From UBA1081 sp964454355 (GTDB lineage Bacteria > Bacillota > Clostridia > Oscillospirales > Acutalibacteraceae), in assembly GCA_964454355.1 (NCBI GenBank), contig CAYVTA010000098.1:1-7574 (forward strand): a stretch of 7,574 nucleotides of DNA. Direction: 5' to 3'. Both the position numbers and the translations under genes were made by a program. Each line of letters starts with the position of its first letter. The stretch's first letter is position 1. Under the pieces are notes generated by a model that was given only the letters and a program-made list of their open reading frames with translations, had not been told where the DNA came from and ran no database searches. This document shows positions 6,702-7,574 of this stretch, in pieces.

Positions 6702-7181
6702 ATGAAGAAAATATTTTCTCTTTTTTTTACTATAACTATACTTTTTTCAATTTCATCTATTGCTGTATTCGCTGAAAATAATTATTCGGTTGTTTCTGAA
6801 ACAGTGGAGTACTTTAATGATGGCAGTTATATTATTACAACCGTAACAGAAGAAGATAATTCAAATACCGTAGCAAGAGCAACATCTACAAAATCAGGGT
6901 CAAAATCTGCTACACTTTATAATGCTGATGATGAACCACTTGTAACAATGAAGCTTACCGCATCATTCAGTTATACAGGTTCTTCTGCTACGTGTACAAG
7001 CACATCTACATCTTATACAATACATAATTCATATTGGAAAGTAACTTCTGCGACATCAAGCAAGAGTGGTAATAAAGCAACCGGCGAATTTACTGCAAAA
7101 AAATACACTTTGGGAATTCCTACGCAAATAAGAGATGTTACAATTACTATCACCTGTAGCAATACGGGCACATTATCATAA
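6702..7181 (+). CDS. Small secreted Ser/Thr-rich protein of unknown function
   Basis: This 159-residue protein starts with a clear Sec signal peptide: MKK, a hydrophobic core, then AVFA before ENN, so cleavage is predicted after residue 24 by a type I signal peptidase. There is no lipobox or LPXTG sorting signal, so it should be released or held non-covalently. The mature part begins with SVVSETVEYFNDGSYIIT (29-46), followed by a Ser/Thr-rich, probably all-beta region in which KSGxK occurs twice (64-68 and 121-125). Two cysteines (98 and 152) could form a disulfide. AGGAG (6688-6692) lies 9 bases before the ATG and 15 bases separate it from the preceding gene, so it is third in the PadR operon. 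I recall similar short exported proteins next to PadR/HAAS pairs in Firmicutes but know of no assigned function. Confidence 0.88.
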   Translation: MKKIFSLFFTITILFSISSIAVFAENNYSVVSETVEYFNDGSYIITTVTEEDNSNTVARATSTKSGSKSATLYNADDEPLVTMKLTASFSYTGSSATCTSTSTSYTIHNSYWKVTSATSSKSGNKATGEFTAKKYTLGIPTQIRDVTITITCSNTGTLS

Positions 7182-7212
7182 AAAATTGATAATTAATTTC
7201 CCTGAATATTTC

Positions 7213-7238
7213 AAGCCCACCGTCAAACCGGTGGGCTT
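7213..7238 (+). terminator. Hairpin ending the PadR operon
   Basis: The arms AAGCCCACCG (7213-7222) and CGGTGGGCTT (7229-7238) pair perfectly around a 6-base loop, 31 bases after the stop codon of the secreted protein. The following sequence TTTACTCTAT, counted from the end of the stem, is only moderately T-rich. It is a probable intrinsic terminator on the plus strand; the minus strand has no T-tract after it. Confidence 0.7.
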
Positions 7239-7369
7239 TACTCTATGTATCACCACAAACTAATTATCTTATTTATTTTTATTATCTGAAAATGTATATC
7301 CAAAATACCCTGCAAATAATCTAAAAAAACAAGAATTGTTTACTGTCACATCATAAGCTTTCGTTAACA

Positions 7370-7574
7370 CTACAATTTTTCTTTCAATGTTTTGCAACTT
7401 GCAATTAACATTCTCCTGATACGACCGGAAAGGTTTCTCTGCTTTTTAAATGTATCTTCATCAATCGAATTTGTATTAAATAGAAGCTGTAACCAACCCT
7501 CTGTTTCACTGCACTCTTTTAACGCAATTTCAAATTTAGAAAGCATATCTGCCCTGCTTTGACCGTAATTAGTT
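7370..7574 (-). CDS. Four-helix bundle protein (S23 / 23S rRNA intervening-sequence family), C-terminal part
   Basis: The minus strand is open from the right edge to TAG at 7370-7372, giving the last 67 residues of a protein that normally has about 115-125. GQSRADMLSKFEIALKECSE (4-23 of the fragment) and ETEGWLQLLF match the conserved third helix of this family, whose members read like QSRADFxSKxxIALKEAxETxYWLxLL. The C-terminal helix ends IASCKTLKEKL. These proteins are small and helical, some are encoded within rRNA intervening sequences, and their role is unclear. The N-terminal half and start lie outside the window. It converges with the PadR operon, with about 130 bases of AT-rich DNA without recognisable signals between its stop and the hairpin at 7213-7238. 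Confidence 0.85.
   Translation of the reverse strand, partial: TNYGQSRADMLSKFEIALKECSETEGWLQLLFNTNSIDEDTFKKQRNLSGRIRRMLIASCKTLKEKL

Noticed and set aside
7269..7450. A minus-strand open frame overlapping the end of the four-helix bundle gene and ending near the terminator hairpin (contains LFAGYFGYTFSDNKNK)
   Set aside because: It has no ATG, follows a stop directly, lacks a ribosome site, and its first half is another frame of the well-matched four-helix bundle gene. Chance openness in AT-rich DNA is the simpler reading.

Overview
The window looks like a piece of chromosome from an anaerobic, gut- or rumen-type member of the Firmicutes, most like the Ruminococcaceae/Oscillospirales. The grounds are low to moderate GC, AGGAG-type ribosome binding sites, sigma-A-type promoters, and protein families common in that group: a cytoplasmic GH3 enzyme with the long clostridial C-terminal extension, a PadR regulator followed by a HAAS-like membrane protein, and a four-helix bundle (S23) protein. 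The assignment is inferred from family resemblance only; there is no rRNA or other marker.

Layout. Positions 119-5517 hold a minus-strand glycan-degradation cluster, in transcription order: (1) a GH36-type alpha-galactosidase-like enzyme tethered by five predicted membrane helices (5517-3058), driven by a near-consensus promoter at 5565-5593; (2) the wreck of a maltose/galactoside O-acetyltransferase gene (3040-2669) with two frameshifts and an internal deletion; (3) a GH3 beta-glucosidase-like enzyme with no signal peptide (2578-119), with its own good promoter inside the tail of the pseudogene and an intrinsic terminator at 75-104. The likely division of labour is that the GH36 enzyme removes alpha-galactosyl units outside the membrane and the GH3 enzyme splits beta-linked glycosides inside the cell. 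No transporter or sugar regulator is in view, so the substrate stays open.

Positions 5557-5941 are a divergent intergenic region with the GH36 promoter, a 36-base hairpin, an AT-rich stretch with nested dyads, and a promoter for the plus-strand operon. Positions 5942-7181 hold a compact plus-strand operon: PadR-family regulator, overlapping HAAS-like single-pass membrane protein, and a small secreted Ser/Thr-rich protein of unknown function, closed by a hairpin at 7213-7238. The arrangement (DNA-binding protein, membrane protein with a cytoplasmic helical domain, exported protein) suggests an envelope-sensing or envelope-modifying module. It is the best candidate here for a poorly described system.

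At the right edge, on the minus strand, is the C-terminal half of a four-helix bundle protein (7370-7574) whose start lies outside the window. No tRNA, rRNA, CRISPR array, insertion sequence or riboswitch was recognised.
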